Source: Marinobacter fonticola
GTDB taxonomy: Bacteria; Pseudomonadota; Gammaproteobacteria; Pseudomonadales; Oleiphilaceae
Reading direction: 5' to 3'
Length of the DNA: 64,000 nucleotides
Assembly (NCBI RefSeq): GCF_008122265.1
Contig: NZ_CP043042.1
Location: forward strand, 1,736,001 to 1,800,000
Below are positions 10,217 through 19,005 of the stretch, piece by piece. The notes beneath the pieces are model-generated. The model searched no databases, was not told the origin of the DNA, and saw only the letters and a list, made by a program, of their open reading frames with translations. The position numbers and the translations under genes were made by a program. Position 1 is the stretch's first letter. Each line of letters opens with the position of its first letter.

Positions 10217-11270
10217 GCTGGATCGCTATATCATCAAGACTGTCGGTGGCGCCACCATTCTGGTGATGCTGGTGGTGCTGTCGCTGGATGTCATCTTTGC
10301 CTTCATCGCAGAATTGGAAGACACCGAGAATGACTACCAGGTATTGCAGGCCCTGGGCTATGTCTTAATGACCTTGCCCCGAAGGATCTACGATTACCTG
10401 CCTTTGGGCGCTTTCATGGGCTGCTTGATTGGTCTGGGAGCATTGGCCAGCTCCTCGGAACTGGTGGTGATTCGGGCTGCCGGGGTGTCGATTCGCCGGA
10501 TCGTATGGTCGGCAATGAAGCCGACGCTTGTCGTGGTTATTATCGGCTTGCTACTGGGTGAGTTCGTGGCGCCGCATTTCGAGCGTATTGCCCAAAGCCA
10601 AAAGGCTATCGCTACTGGCGGCGGCCAAAGCATGGCCTCGGCGGACGGTCTCTGGCACCGGGAAAAGAACACCTTCATGCATATCAATGCCGTGCAGCCC
10701 GACGGCGTGCTGCACGGTCTTGCACTGTTCGAGTTCGACGAGGAACGTTGGCTGGTAGCGGCCACCTTTGCCGAGCGTGGCCTCTATCAGGGCGATCACT
10801 GGCTGCTGGAGAACACGGTCACCACACGTATATCGCAGGACAAGACCTCCCGCCACGAAGCGTCCCGTCTGCGTTGGGAAACAGAGCTGTCGCCCAGCGT
10901 ATTGAGCGTGCTGATCGTCAAGCCCGAGAATTTATCGATCAGCGGCCTCTACACTTACGCCACCTATTTGGACGAGCAGGGATTGAGCTCCGGCAACTAT
11001 TGGCTGGCGTTCTGGAAAAAAGTCTTGGGGCCGGTAGCCATAGCGGTGCTGGTACTGGTCGCGATTTCCTTCGTCTTCGGTCCACTGCGCTCGGTGACCA
11101 TGGGGTTTCGGGTCTTCACCGGCATTATCGTGGGCCTGGTTTTCAAGTACATGCAGGATTTGCTTGGTCCTATGAGCCTTGTCTTCGGTTTCGACCCGAT
11201 TCTGGCCATCGCGGCGCCGATTGTTCTGAGCGCTGTCGTGGGGGCTATCTTGATGCGTAAAGCGGGCTAG
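10209..11270 (+). CDS. lptG: Lipopolysaccharide export permease LptG
   Basis: The partner permease of LptF. The start at ATG 10209, overlapping the lptF stop by 8 bp, gives the N-terminus MRKLDRYIIKTVGGATILVM, typical of LptG; longer in-frame starts lie inside lptF and are unlikely. The product has 353 residues with six predicted membrane helices, a periplasmic beta-jellyroll between the third and fourth, and the conserved ASSSELVVIRAAGVS coupling region near residue 80 that contacts LptB. lptF and lptG form a two-gene operon divergent from pepA. The RDD gene converges on it 26 bp downstream. Confidence 0.94.
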   Translation: MRKLDRYIIKTVGGATILVMLVVLSLDVIFAFIAELEDTENDYQVLQALGYVLMTLPRRIYDYLPLGAFMGCLIGLGALASSSELVVIRAAGVSIRRIVWSAMKPTLVVVIIGLLLGEFVAPHFERIAQSQKAIATGGGQSMASADGLWHREKNTFMHINAVQPDGVLHGLALFEFDEERWLVAATFAERGLYQGDHWLLENTVTTRISQDKTSRHEASRLRWETELSPSVLSVLIVKPENLSISGLYTYATYLDEQGLSSGNYWLAFWKKVLGPVAIAVLVLVAISFVFGPLRSVTMGFRVFTGIIVGLVFKYMQDLLGPMSLVFGFDPILAIAAPIVLSAVVGAILMRKAG

Positions 11271-11296
11271 GATCTGCAGTAGCATTCCGCTATGGG

Positions 11297-11794
11297 CTAT
11301 TTTTGCGTTTTTTCGGGCTTGGGCACCTGCACCACCAGGCTCTCCGAAAACCGGTCCGTCCAACTCCTGTTCTCGCCGTCCCAGATCATCCAAAGATAGC
11401 CCAGTCCGCACGCCAACCAGCTCACCCAGCCCATTAGGAAACGGAGCAGGGCTTGGGGCCAGCGGATGGAGGTGCCGTCAGGGTTCTCGACTCTGACGCG
11501 CCACACCTGCATGCCCAGGGTCTGGCCGGTGTGGGTCCAAAAATAACCGAAGAACAGGAATAGCACGACAAACAGGAACGAGGTCAGCAGAGGGTCGCTA
11601 TTGATCCGGCCGGCTTCCGCCATCTGTTTGTATTCTTCGAAGCCCACAACCCAAGCCGCAAGCAGCGTGTAGCCCCAGGTGGCCACGATCAGCACCGCGA
11701 TGCAGATCAAACCGTCGTAAAGCATGGCCAATAAACGTTTGACCAGGCTTGCGGGGGGTAAGCGTTCGTCTTCCGGGTGAAAGCGGCGGGGCAT
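11297..11794 (-). CDS. RDD family membrane protein
   Basis: A 165-residue inner-membrane protein of the RDD family (named for conserved Arg-Asp-Asp). The N-terminal LVKRLLAMLYDGLI corresponds to the R..D signature before the first membrane helix. Later helices are at about residues 65-85 and 105-130, and the conserved GQTLGMQVWRVRV and DRFSESLVV segments are present. The biochemical role of the family is poorly defined; some members have been linked to ion transport. It stands alone between lptG, which it converges on, and the divergent DUF5610-type gene. Confidence 0.85.
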   Translation of the reverse strand: MPRRFHPEDERLPPASLVKRLLAMLYDGLICIAVLIVATWGYTLLAAWVVGFEEYKQMAEAGRINSDPLLTSFLFVVLFLFFGYFWTHTGQTLGMQVWRVRVENPDGTSIRWPQALLRFLMGWVSWLACGLGYLWMIWDGENRSWTDRFSESLVVQVPKPEKTQK

Positions 11795-11974
11795 AGGGGC
11801 TCCGGTTATCGGTTACTACGCGTCAGATCCGGCCCGAAGATAGGCTGCCGGGACCGACGAGGCCGCCCAGTATACCCAATCATCCCTAAAGTTTGAGCCT
11901 TTACAGCCGCTAAAGAGTCATAGTCGCGGGTCTGACGGCCTGTGTCCGAGCGCTTCAATGTGAGAGCACACACT

Positions 11975-13177
11975 ATGGTTTCTTCCATTACCGGTCCCGG
12001 CTCTGAATACAGCCCCCGCCAAGGCGCGGAGCGTCAGAGTCCGGCTAGAGCCGAGCGAAATGCTGTTCCGGTAGGTGTTCAGGAAACGGCCTCGACTTCG
12101 GTTCGCACGCCAGAAGATGCGATCAACTTGCTGCGTACACGGCTCGAACAGAAGATGGAGCAGGCGCTGGGAGACTCGGCGCCGGGTGCACCGCGTACGG
12201 CAAGCCGGGGATTTGAGCCTCCCAGTGCGGCAGATGTAGCCAGCCGGGTGCTGGGGTTCGTTCAGAGCCGCCTACAACAGGAGGCGGAAGCGGGTGCCGG
12301 CAGCGACCGATTGGCAAACCTGCTGGAGCAGGCTCGTGCCGGTATCGAGCAGGGTTTCTCGGAGGCTCGGGAGCAGCTTGAGGCTCTGGGAATGATGAAC
12401 GGCAAGCTGTCGTCCGAGATCGACGATAGCTTCGGCCGCATTCAGCAGGGGTTGGACGATCTGGTAAACCGCTTCTCCGGGGAAGCCCCCGCTGCTCAGG
12501 GCGTCGAATCGGCATCGGCCGTCCAAGTTGAAGCGGCTTCCCGTGAGCAACTGGCCTTCGAAGTGCGCACCCGCGACGGCGACGTGGTCACGGTGCGAAT
12601 GGATGAACGCCGTTATGCCGGTGTCAGTACAGCCTCGGTTAGCAACCAGCAGGGCTCTGCCAGCCAGTCCTCGGCGGTCAGCCTCTTCGCGGGCCGTTAC
12701 GAATTTTCCGTTGAAGGTGAGCTGGATGCGGGAGAGCGCGAAGCCCTGACTGCGCTGTTCGAGGATGTTCAGAATGTGGCCGGTCAGTTCTTTGAGGGCG
12801 ATGTTCAGGCCGCTTTTCAGTCTGCCCGGAAGCTAAACCTGGGTGGCAACGAACTGGCGAGCTTTAGCCTCAATCTATCCTCGGTGCGTTCGGTCAGCGC
12901 ATCCACCTACGAGTCGGTTTCGGAGCGCCCATCGACGGCAAGTCAGTTGCGACCACTGGCCGGTCTGGCGCGAGATATCCAGGCGCTAGGCCGCGAGAGT
13001 ATGGACAACGGGCTCGATGCGCAGATGTTGGGCAGCCTGATGGATCGGATCATGTCCGATGCCCAGTCCCGTTCGTCAGTAAACCTTGAAACCGGTAACG
13101 AAGACCTCATGAATAACTTCTGGAAGGCAATCATCGGTTCGCTTGATCAGGCCGGAGGTGGCGACAGCGAGAGTTAA
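11975..13177 (+). CDS. DUF5610-like protein of unknown function
   Basis: A protein of about 400 residues with no signal peptide or membrane helix. The N-terminal third is low-complexity and rich in Ser, Ala, Gln and Arg. A helical region at about residues 45-165 (PEDAINLLRTRLEQKMEQAL, then IEQGFSEAREQLEALGMM and RIQQGLDDLVNRF) resembles the DUF5610 family of marine gammaproteobacteria. The rest is Ser/Gln-rich with a second folded segment around residues 185-320. I chose ATG 11975 with GAGAG upstream; a GTG at 11942 would add 11 residues. It is monocistronic, followed by a terminator, and gives no functional clue. Confidence 0.75.
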   Translation: MVSSITGPGSEYSPRQGAERQSPARAERNAVPVGVQETASTSVRTPEDAINLLRTRLEQKMEQALGDSAPGAPRTASRGFEPPSAADVASRVLGFVQSRLQQEAEAGAGSDRLANLLEQARAGIEQGFSEAREQLEALGMMNGKLSSEIDDSFGRIQQGLDDLVNRFSGEAPAAQGVESASAVQVEAASREQLAFEVRTRDGDVVTVRMDERRYAGVSTASVSNQQGSASQSSAVSLFAGRYEFSVEGELDAGEREALTALFEDVQNVAGQFFEGDVQAAFQSARKLNLGGNELASFSLNLSSVRSVSASTYESVSERPSTASQLRPLAGLARDIQALGRESMDNGLDAQMLGSLMDRIMSDAQSRSSVNLETGNEDLMNNFWKAIIGSLDQAGGGDSES

Positions 13178-13216
13178 TCCTCATTTGCTCCTGTCATAGA
13201 CCTCAGACCACTGTCA

Positions 13217-13248
13217 GCGCCGCCTTCTGGGCGGCGTTTCTCGTTTTT
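13217..13248 (+). terminator. Intrinsic terminator before alaS
   Basis: A GC-rich 7-bp stem (CGCCGCC/GGCGGCG) with a short loop is followed by TTTCTCGTTTTT. It ends the DUF5610-like transcript and insulates alaS. Confidence 0.8.
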
Positions 13249-13388
13249 AACCCCAACGGCCTGTGCTAGAGTAGCGCCCTTATCTACGGCATTTACGCCA
13301 GACTGGATACCGATTCGAGATAATCGTATACGGTGGACTGTCTCGGTCTGTTGAATCGAACTTGTGACGAGGCGATCAGGACACGGCT

Positions 13389-16016
13389 ATGAAAACCGCA
13401 GTATTGCGACAGACTTTTCTGGAATATTTCCAGCAACGGGGACACGAAATCGTTCCCAGCAGCTCGCTGGTTCCCCATGACGATCCGACCCTGCTGTTTA
13501 CCAATGCGGGTATGAACCAGTTCAAGGACGTATTCCTCGGCCGTGAAGATCGGGGCTACTCCCGTGCCACCAGTTCCCAGCGCTGTGTCCGCGCCGGCGG
13601 CAAGCACAACGACCTCGAGAACGTGGGTTACACCGCGCGTCATCACACCTTCTTCGAAATGCTGGGCAACTTTAGCTTCGGCGATTACTTCAAGAAAGAA
13701 GCCATTGAGTATGCCTGGACCTTCCTGACTGGTCAGGACTGGCTGGGGCTACCCAAGGACAAGCTGCTGGTTACGGTCTATGCGTCCGATGACGAGGCCT
13801 ACCAGATCTGGAACGAGCAGATGGGTGTGCCGGCGGACCGCATTGTCCGTATCGGTGACAACAAAGGCGCACCTTACGCCTCCGACAACTTCTGGCAGAT
13901 GGGCGACACCGGGCCCTGTGGGCCGTGTACCGAAATCTTCTACGACCATGGTCCGGAGATTCCCGGAGGACCTCCAGGCACACCGGAAGAGGACGGCGAC
14001 CGTTTCATCGAGATCTGGAACGTGGTCTTCATGCAGTTCAATCGCACCGCTGACGGCGACATGCAGCCGCTGCCCAAGCCCTCGGTGGACACCGGTATGG
14101 GACTGGAGCGCATCACTGCGGTCCTGCAGGGCGTGCACAGCAACTACGAAATCGACCTGTTCCAGAATCTACTGAAATCAGCCTCCGAGATTCTGAGCGG
14201 TGTGGACACCAAGGAAGCCTCTCTGCGCGTGGTGGCCGACCATATCCGTTCCTGTGCGTTCCTGATCGCCGACGGCGTCATGCCATCCAACGAAGGCCGC
14301 GGCTTCGTGTTGCGCCGAATTATCCGGCGCGCGGCCCGCCACGGTAACAAGCTAGGTGCCCGTGAACCGTTCTTCTATAAGCTCACGGGTGCGTTGGTGG
14401 ACCTGATGGGCGAAGCGTATCCGGAGCTGGTCCGGACCCGGGCGCAAATCGAAAAAGTACTCCTGCAGGAGGAAGAGCAATTCGCGCGTACCCTCGATAA
14501 AGGCTTGCGCTTGCTGGAGCAGGATATTGCCGAGCTGCAGGGTCACGAAATCCCCGGACAAACCATTTTTACCCTGTACGACACGTATGGCTTTCCGGTG
14601 GATCTGACCAACGATATCGCGCGCGAGCGGGGGTTGTCCCTCGACTACGAGGGTTACGAAAAGGCGATGGAAGCCCAGCGTGAGCGTGCCCGGGCCGCAT
14701 CCAAATTCGGTATCGACTATAACGTCGGCGCCGGCCTGGAAGGCAGCACTGAGTTTACCGGTTACGAGCAGATCGACGGTCACGAAACCATCCGGACCGT
14801 GCTGGTAAATGGCGATGCTAAGACTGCTCAGGCCGGTGACGAGGCGGTTGTGGTGCTAGAGCGCACGCCGTTCTATGCCGAATCCGGTGGCCAGGTGGGT
14901 GATGTCGGGCTGCTGACCTGGAGTGGCGGCCGTTTCCAAGTGAATGACACGCGTAAAGAGGGCAAAAACCACCTGCATATTGGCACGGTGATTGAGGGTG
15001 AGCTTTTCCCGGGATTGGAAGTCGATGCCCGTATCGACCATGCTCGCCGTCAGTCGATCGCCTTGAACCACTCTGCAACGCATCTCCTACACGCGGCGCT
15101 GCGTAACATCCTTGGGGATCACGTTACTCAGAAGGGGTCATTGGTGGATGCCGAGCGTCTGCGATTCGACTTCTCGCATTTCGAGCCGGTCACGCCAGAG
15201 CAGCTCAAGGCGATTGAAGAACAGGTTAACGATCAGATCTTGGCCAACGCACCGGTGGGTATTGAAATCACCGATATGGAACAGGCCAAGACGAAGGGTG
15301 CGGTAGCGCTTTTCGGCGAGAAGTACGGCGACGAAGTGCGTGTATTGAGCATGGGGAAGGATGATTTCTCCGTAGAGCTTTGCGGTGGCACGCACGTTTC
15401 GCGTACGGGAGACATTGGTGCTTTCAGGGTGACCTCGGAGAGCGGGATTTCATCCGGTGTTCGCCGTATCGAAGCCGTCACTGGCAAGGGAGCCCTGGCC
15501 TGGATGGACGAGACCGAGACTCGCCTGCGTACGGTGGCGGGTCTGGTTCGCGGTAGTCGCGACAGTGTCATCGAAAAGGTCGAATCGACTCTTGAGCGCA
15601 ACCGTCAGTTGGAAAAGGAGCTGGAGCAGCTCAAGGCGAAATTGGCGAGTTCAGCCGGTTCCGACCTGGCGGGCTCCGCGGTCGACGTGAATGGTCTGAA
15701 AGTGGTGGCGTCCGAGCTCGAAGGGGCTGATCGTAAGGCGCTGATGGACACCGCCGACCAGCTCAAGAACAAGCTGGGTTCCGCGGTTGTTGTCCTTGCC
15801 AGTACAGAGGACGGTAAGGTGACGCTGGTGGCCGGTGTCACTAAGGATGCGACCGGCCGGGTCCGTGCGGGCGACTTGATGAAGAAATTGGCGGAAGCCG
15901 TGGATGGTAAGGGTGGCGGTCGTCCGGATATGGCGCAGGGCGGTGGATCCAACCCGGCCAAATTGTCAGAGGCATTGCAGCAAGTTGCGACGTGGGTCCA
16001 CGACGCAACGAGCTAG
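13389..16016 (+). CDS. alaS: Alanyl-tRNA synthetase
   Basis: An 875-residue class II synthetase that charges tRNA-Ala and clears Ser/Gly-tRNA-Ala. The catalytic core is N-terminal ([15 protein letters not shown], then [16 protein letters not shown]). The editing domain carries the zinc-binding [11 protein letters not shown] and [11 protein letters not shown] motifs near residues 563 and 663. The C-Ala domain starts around 735 after a coiled coil ([18 protein letters not shown]). Length matches the bacterial family. It starts the conserved alaS-lysC-csrA-tRNA run. The ATG is preceded by an AGGA ribosome site. Confidence 0.98.
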   Translation: MKTAVLRQTFLEYFQQRGHEIVPSSSLVPHDDPTLLFTNAGMNQFKDVFLGREDRGYSRATSSQRCVRAGGKHNDLENVGYTARHHTFFEMLGNFSFGDYFKKEAIEYAWTFLTGQDWLGLPKDKLLVTVYASDDEAYQIWNEQMGVPADRIVRIGDNKGAPYASDNFWQMGDTGPCGPCTEIFYDHGPEIPGGPPGTPEEDGDRFIEIWNVVFMQFNRTADGDMQPLPKPSVDTGMGLERITAVLQGVHSNYEIDLFQNLLKSASEILSGVDTKEASLRVVADHIRSCAFLIADGVMPSNEGRGFVLRRIIRRAARHGNKLGAREPFFYKLTGALVDLMGEAYPELVRTRAQIEKVLLQEEEQFARTLDKGLRLLEQDIAELQGHEIPGQTIFTLYDTYGFPVDLTNDIARERGLSLDYEGYEKAMEAQRERARAASKFGIDYNVGAGLEGSTEFTGYEQIDGHETIRTVLVNGDAKTAQAGDEAVVVLERTPFYAESGGQVGDVGLLTWSGGRFQVNDTRKEGKNHLHIGTVIEGELFPGLEVDARIDHARRQSIALNHSATHLLHAALRNILGDHVTQKGSLVDAERLRFDFSHFEPVTPEQLKAIEEQVNDQILANAPVGIEITDMEQAKTKGAVALFGEKYGDEVRVLSMGKDDFSVELCGGTHVSRTGDIGAFRVTSESGISSGVRRIEAVTGKGALAWMDETETRLRTVAGLVRGSRDSVIEKVESTLERNRQLEKELEQLKAKLASSAGSDLAGSAVDVNGLKVVASELEGADRKALMDTADQLKNKLGSAVVVLASTEDGKVTLVAGVTKDATGRVRAGDLMKKLAEAVDGKGGGRPDMAQGGGSNPAKLSEALQQVATWVHDATS

Positions 16017-16145
16017 GGCCGGGGCGTCTGGCGGGAGACAGTATCCAGTTTCCTGAACTGGCTTTATAATCGCGGCGCTGTGCCGGATGCTGCTGGCCGG
16101 CACGAGATATTACACGAGACTGACTGGCGGAAATTAAGGAACACG

Positions 16146-17378
16146 ATGGCACTTCTGGTCCAAAAGTACGGCGGCACCTCAGTGGGCTCTGTGGAGCGTA
16201 TCGAGGCGGTTGCAGAGCGGGTAGAGCGGTCCCGTGATCAGGGGAACGATATAGTGGTGGTGGTCTCGGCCATGAGCGGTGAAACCAACCGCCTGATTGG
16301 TCTGGCAGCCCAGATTATGGAAGAGCCGGCGCCCCGGGAGATGGACGTTCTCTTGTCCACCGGCGAGCAGGTGACCATTGCGCTGCTCTCCATGGCCTTA
16401 CAGAAGCGGGGTATCGAGGCGCGTTCCTATACCGGTTCGCAGGTACGTATCCTGACCGATAATGTTCATACCAAGGCGCGTATACAGAGTATCGACGAAG
16501 CGAATATGCGCGGCGACCTGGAAAAGGGCCGTGTCGTCGTGGTTGCGGGTTTCCAGGGTGTCGACGAGCAGGGCAATATCACGACGCTGGGACGCGGCGG
16601 TTCCGATACCACAGCCGTTGCTCTGGCCGCGGCCCTGAAAGCCAGTGAATGTCAGATCTATACTGACGTTGACGGTGTTTACACGACCGACCCGCGGGTG
16701 GTGGATAGTGCGCGTCGCCTGAAGCGCATCACCTTCGAAGAAATGATGGAGATGGCGAGTCTGGGTTCCAAGGTGCTCCAGATCCGCTCGGTGGAATTTG
16801 CGGGCAAGTACAACGTGCCATTGCGGGTACTCTCAAGCTTCGGTGAAGGCGAGGGGACCCTGATTACGCTTGATGACGAGGGTGACATGGAACAACCGGT
16901 GGTTTCCGGCATTGCGTTTAACCGGGATGAAGCGAAGCTGACGATTTCAGGTGTACCCGATACGCCGGGCAGCGCACTTCGTATACTTAAGCCCATCAGC
17001 GAAGCAAATATCGAAGTGGACATGATTGTCCAAAATGTCGGCGCTGATCACCGCACGGACTTTACCTTTACCGTGCATCGTAATGATTACAAGCGTGCGC
17101 GGACGGTGCTTGAGCAGGTAGCCTCTGAGTTATCCGCTCGCGAAGTGAACGGCGATAGCAGAATCGCTAAAGTCAGCATCGTTGGCGTCGGTATGCGATC
17201 ACACGCGGGCGTCGCAACCCGGATGTTTGAATCCCTCTCTAATGAAGGAATCAACATTCAGATGATTTCGACCTCGGAGATCAAGATCTCGGTAGTGATC
17301 GATGAAAAGTATCTTGAGCTGGCTGTTCGTGCGCTGCATAGTGCCTTCGAACTACACCAGCAGGATGGTGAGGCTTAA
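16146..17378 (+). CDS. lysC: Aspartate kinase
   Basis: A 410-residue monofunctional aspartokinase: ATP plus aspartate gives aspartyl phosphate, the first step to lysine, threonine and methionine. The kinase motif is [17 protein letters not shown] at residues 4-20, and two ACT domains occupy the last 140 or so residues ([20 protein letters not shown] and [17 protein letters not shown]), as expected for feedback control by lysine and/or threonine. I use ATG 16146, which has AAGGA 8 nt upstream and the standard N-terminus [10 protein letters not shown]; a longer in-frame extension would reach 16080. csrA follows 188 bp downstream. Confidence 0.96.
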   Translation: MALLVQKYGGTSVGSVERIEAVAERVERSRDQGNDIVVVVSAMSGETNRLIGLAAQIMEEPAPREMDVLLSTGEQVTIALLSMALQKRGIEARSYTGSQVRILTDNVHTKARIQSIDEANMRGDLEKGRVVVVAGFQGVDEQGNITTLGRGGSDTTAVALAAALKASECQIYTDVDGVYTTDPRVVDSARRLKRITFEEMMEMASLGSKVLQIRSVEFAGKYNVPLRVLSSFGEGEGTLITLDDEGDMEQPVVSGIAFNRDEAKLTISGVPDTPGSALRILKPISEANIEVDMIVQNVGADHRTDFTFTVHRNDYKRARTVLEQVASELSAREVNGDSRIAKVSIVGVGMRSHAGVATRMFESLSNEGINIQMISTSEIKISVVIDEKYLELAVRALHSAFELHQQDGEA

Positions 17379-17566
17379 ATTGGCGGACTGCTGGTTGCTC
17401 CGTCCAGGCCTCTGGAACAAGGGAACGATTCGGTTAGCTAGCCAGGCTCGGTGATTGTCCCTACGGACAAATCCGAGTTACGGAGGCTGCGTCGTCCCGC
17501 TATAAAATAGGTAGTTTGTTTTTAAATCGTCGGAACAGGTAGCTCTGGACAAAAGGAGTAAAGGAC

Positions 17567-17770
17567 ATGTTGATTTTGACCCGCCGCGTTGGCGAAACCT
17601 TGATGGTTGGCGATGAAGTCACCGTCACGGTACTGGGGGTAAAGGGCAACCAGGTGCGTATTGGTGTCAATGCGCCGAAGGAAGTTGCCGTGCACCGCGA
17701 GGAAATCTACCAACGCATTCAGCGTGAGAAAACGGATCCGGACGCAGAACCTGAGCCGGGCAACATGTAA
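17567..17770 (+). CDS. csrA: Carbon storage regulator CsrA/RsmA
   Basis: A 67-residue RNA-binding dimer that binds GGA motifs in mRNA leaders and controls translation of motility, biofilm and carbon-storage genes. The N-terminus [18 protein letters not shown] and the [20 protein letters not shown] core with the RNA-contacting Arg and Glu are intact. The leader has GGA at 17532, 17547, 17555 and 17563, two of them around the ribosome site, which would suit autoregulation (inference). An AT-rich TATAAAAT at 17501-17508 may be its -10. A strong terminator follows. Confidence 0.97.
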   Translation: MLILTRRVGETLMVGDEVTVTVLGVKGNQVRIGVNAPKEVAVHREEIYQRIQREKTDPDAEPEPGNM

Positions 17771-17783
17771 GGAAGCCAGGAAA

Positions 17784-17814
17784 AACCCGCTGCAGAACCG
17801 CGGGCGGGTTTTTT
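17784..17814 (+). terminator. Intrinsic terminator of csrA
   Basis: A stem AACCCGC/GCGGGTT closed by a GC-rich loop is followed directly by a T run (TTTTTT), 14 bp after the csrA stop. Confidence 0.85.
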
Positions 17815-17924
17815 GATTTGCGACAGTGCTTATTTCTTCTAACAGATTGAAAACGATACTGGAAAAAAGCGCTGTCAACCCTATGAAAGCAGAAAAATTG
17901 TGGTACTATACGCCGCGTTCTCAA

Positions 17925-18017
<93 letters not shown>

Positions 18018-18100
18018 TTTCTTGAAGGGAGAAGTGTTCTCTTGAAGAGAGATGCAGAGGACATCTGCTCTAGCAAAGCAGAGATCTGTTTTATCGGATG

Positions 18101-18165
18101 ACGGCTGTAACGAGCCGATTGGATAAAGCACCTGGCGATGAGCCAGGCGGTCGGGAGGATCGGCC
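18101..18165 (+). pseudogene. Degenerate tRNA-Arg copy A
   Basis: A decayed tRNA-Arg(ACG)-like segment: CGGCTGTAAC, GATTGGATAAAGCACCTGG, then the anticodon-stem partner CCAGGCGGTCGG. The anticodon loop reads CGATGAG, without the conserved T33 or a usable ACG, and the T-arm breaks down after GGGAGG. No 3' acceptor strand is found. It sits between tRNA-Ser and disrupted copy B and is probably non-functional. Confidence 0.7.
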
Positions 18166-18181
18166 GGTTAACTTTTTTTGC

Positions 18182-18354
18182 GCGGCTGTAGCTCACCGGA
18201 GCGCCGGCCGGCTGGATAAAGTACCTGGCTACGAACCAGGCGGTCGGAGGTTCGACCGAGTACGCGAAGCGTGCGAAGGAACGTCGGAGCGAAAGCGACG
18301 ATGGCCCCGAAGGGGTGAGGGCTGAAAGCCCGAATAATCCTCCCTGAGAGGATT
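18182..18354 (+). pseudogene. tRNA-Arg copy B, split by a D-arm insert and an 81-nt T-loop insert
   Basis: The 5' half is nearly identical to the intact tRNA-Arg(ACG): GCGGCTGTAGCTCA, then about 16 extra GC-rich bases in the D-arm, then GCTGGATAAAGTACCTGG, the loop CTACGAA and CCAGGCGGTCGGAGGTTCGA. Directly after TTCGA of the T-loop an 81-nt insert (18256-18336) interrupts the gene, and the T-arm resumes as ATCCTCC at 18337-18343. The 3' acceptor strand CAGCCGC is replaced by unrelated bases. The insert folds into four hairpins: TACGC/GCGTG, CGTCG/CGACG, CCCC/GGGG and GGGCT/AGCCC. Confidence 0.8.
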
Positions 18355-18380
18355 GAAGCAGTAAGATGTGTGAATGATGC

Positions 18381-18457
18381 GCGGCTGTAGCTCAGCTGGA
18401 TAGAGTACCTGGCTACGAACCAGGCGGTCGGAGGTTCGAATCCTCCCAGCCGCGCCA
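18381..18457 (+). tRNA. tRNA-Arg(ACG), first intact copy
   Basis: A complete 77-nt tRNA: acceptor GCGGCTG/CAGCCGC, D-arm GCTCAGCTGGATAGAGT, anticodon loop CTACGAA with ACG, T-arm GGAGGTTCGAATCCTCC and encoded CCA. Wobble A34 is normally edited to inosine by TadA, reading CGU, CGC and CGA. It is identical to the second copy at 18693 and corresponds in position to the argVYZQ array after serV in E. coli. Confidence 0.97.
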
Positions 18458-18513
18458 CTTATTCAATGTCGATGGCTCGTGCACCCCGAGTTTTTGGTGT
18501 CGAGAGATCGGAT

Positions 18514-18626
18514 GGGATTCGAGCCGAAAGAGGTTCGACCGAAGCATGCAACGCATGCTGAGGAGCGCCGACGCAAAGCGGCGGCGACCCCGAAGGGGCG
18601 AGGGCCATCGGCCCGAGTAATCCTCC
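18514..18626 (+). repeat. Multi-hairpin element C with T-arm borders
   Basis: An element of the same family as the insert in copy B, without the tRNA 5' part. It starts with a 25-nt segment beginning GGGATTCGAGCC and ending GAGGTTCGA, then an 81-nt body (18539-18619), then the T-arm remainder ATCCTCC. The body has hairpins AGCATGC/GCATGCT, CGCCG/CGGCG, CCCC/GGGG and GGGCC/GGCCC, matching those of copy B position for position but with different bases. Confidence 0.75.
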
Positions 18627-18692
18627 CCTGGCAGTAACTGCCAAACCGGACAGGTTGAGTCTTTTAGGAAGCTCGACTGAAACAAGTTTCAC

Positions 18693-18769
18693 GCGGCTGT
18701 AGCTCAGCTGGATAGAGTACCTGGCTACGAACCAGGCGGTCGGAGGTTCGAATCCTCCCAGCCGCGCCA
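18693..18769 (+). tRNA. tRNA-Arg(ACG), second intact copy
   Basis: Identical over 77 nt to the copy at 18381, with intact acceptor, D, anticodon (ACG) and T arms and an encoded CCA. It is followed after 9 bp by a strong terminator, so it is likely the last functional gene of the csrA-distal tRNA transcript. Confidence 0.97.
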
Positions 18770-18778
18770 TATCAAACA

Positions 18779-18810
18779 AAGAACCCCGCCATGAGCGGGG
18801 TTTTTTGTTT
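18779..18810 (+). terminator. Terminator after the second tRNA-Arg
   Basis: An 8-bp stem AACCCCGC/GCGGGGTT with loop CATGA is followed by TTTTTGTTT, directly after tRNA-Arg. It is repeated almost exactly 182 bp downstream. Confidence 0.9.
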
Positions 18811-18830
18811 GCATAGCGTTGAGTTCCGGT

Positions 18831-18951
18831 GGGATTCGAACCGAAAGAGATTCGACCGGAGCGTGCAAAGCACGCGGAGGAACGTCGGAGCTTGCGACGA
18901 CGGCCCGAAGGGCGGGGCCGCAGGCCCATAGTCATCCTCCCAGCCGCGCCA
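18831..18951 (+). pseudogene. tRNA-Arg copy D: hairpin insert joined to an intact tRNA 3' end
   Basis: A 25-nt leader like that of element C (GGGATTCGAACC to GAGATTCGA, 23 of 25 matching) precedes a 78-nt insert at 18856-18933. Then follows a perfect tRNA-Arg 3' end: ATCCTCC, acceptor CAGCCGC, G and CCA, ending at 18951. The 5' two thirds of the tRNA are missing. The insert hairpins are GCGTGC/GCACGC, CGTCG/CGACG, GCCC/GGGC and GGGCC/GGCCC. Confidence 0.78.
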
Positions 18952-18958
18952 TATCAAA

Positions 18959-18993
18959 CAAAGAACCCCGCCATGAGCGGGGTTCTTTGTTTT
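18959..18993. terminator. Duplicated terminator, probably bidirectional
   Basis: A 12-bp stem AAAGAACCCCGC/GCGGGGTTCTTT with loop CATGA is flanked by A-rich and T-rich sides. It lies between the tRNA array and the converging CHRD gene, so it can serve both strands. Confidence 0.85.
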
Positions 18994-19005
18994 CACGCCT
19001 TCCCA

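Larger units (their letters stand above)
18752..18984 (+). repeat. 51-bp direct repeat: tRNA-Arg 3' end plus terminator
   Basis: Positions 18752-18802 and 18934-18984 are identical. Each holds the T-arm 3' strand, acceptor strand, CCA, the AT-rich spacer and the terminator hairpin. The 182-bp spacing means a unit containing element D was duplicated into, or integrated beside, the second tRNA-Arg gene. Confidence 0.85.

Noticed and set aside
18168..18935. Minus-strand reading frames across the tRNA-Arg array with repeated GGFEPPT-type peptides
   Set aside because: They are antisense translations of tRNA genes and the hairpin inserts, a known kind of false gene.
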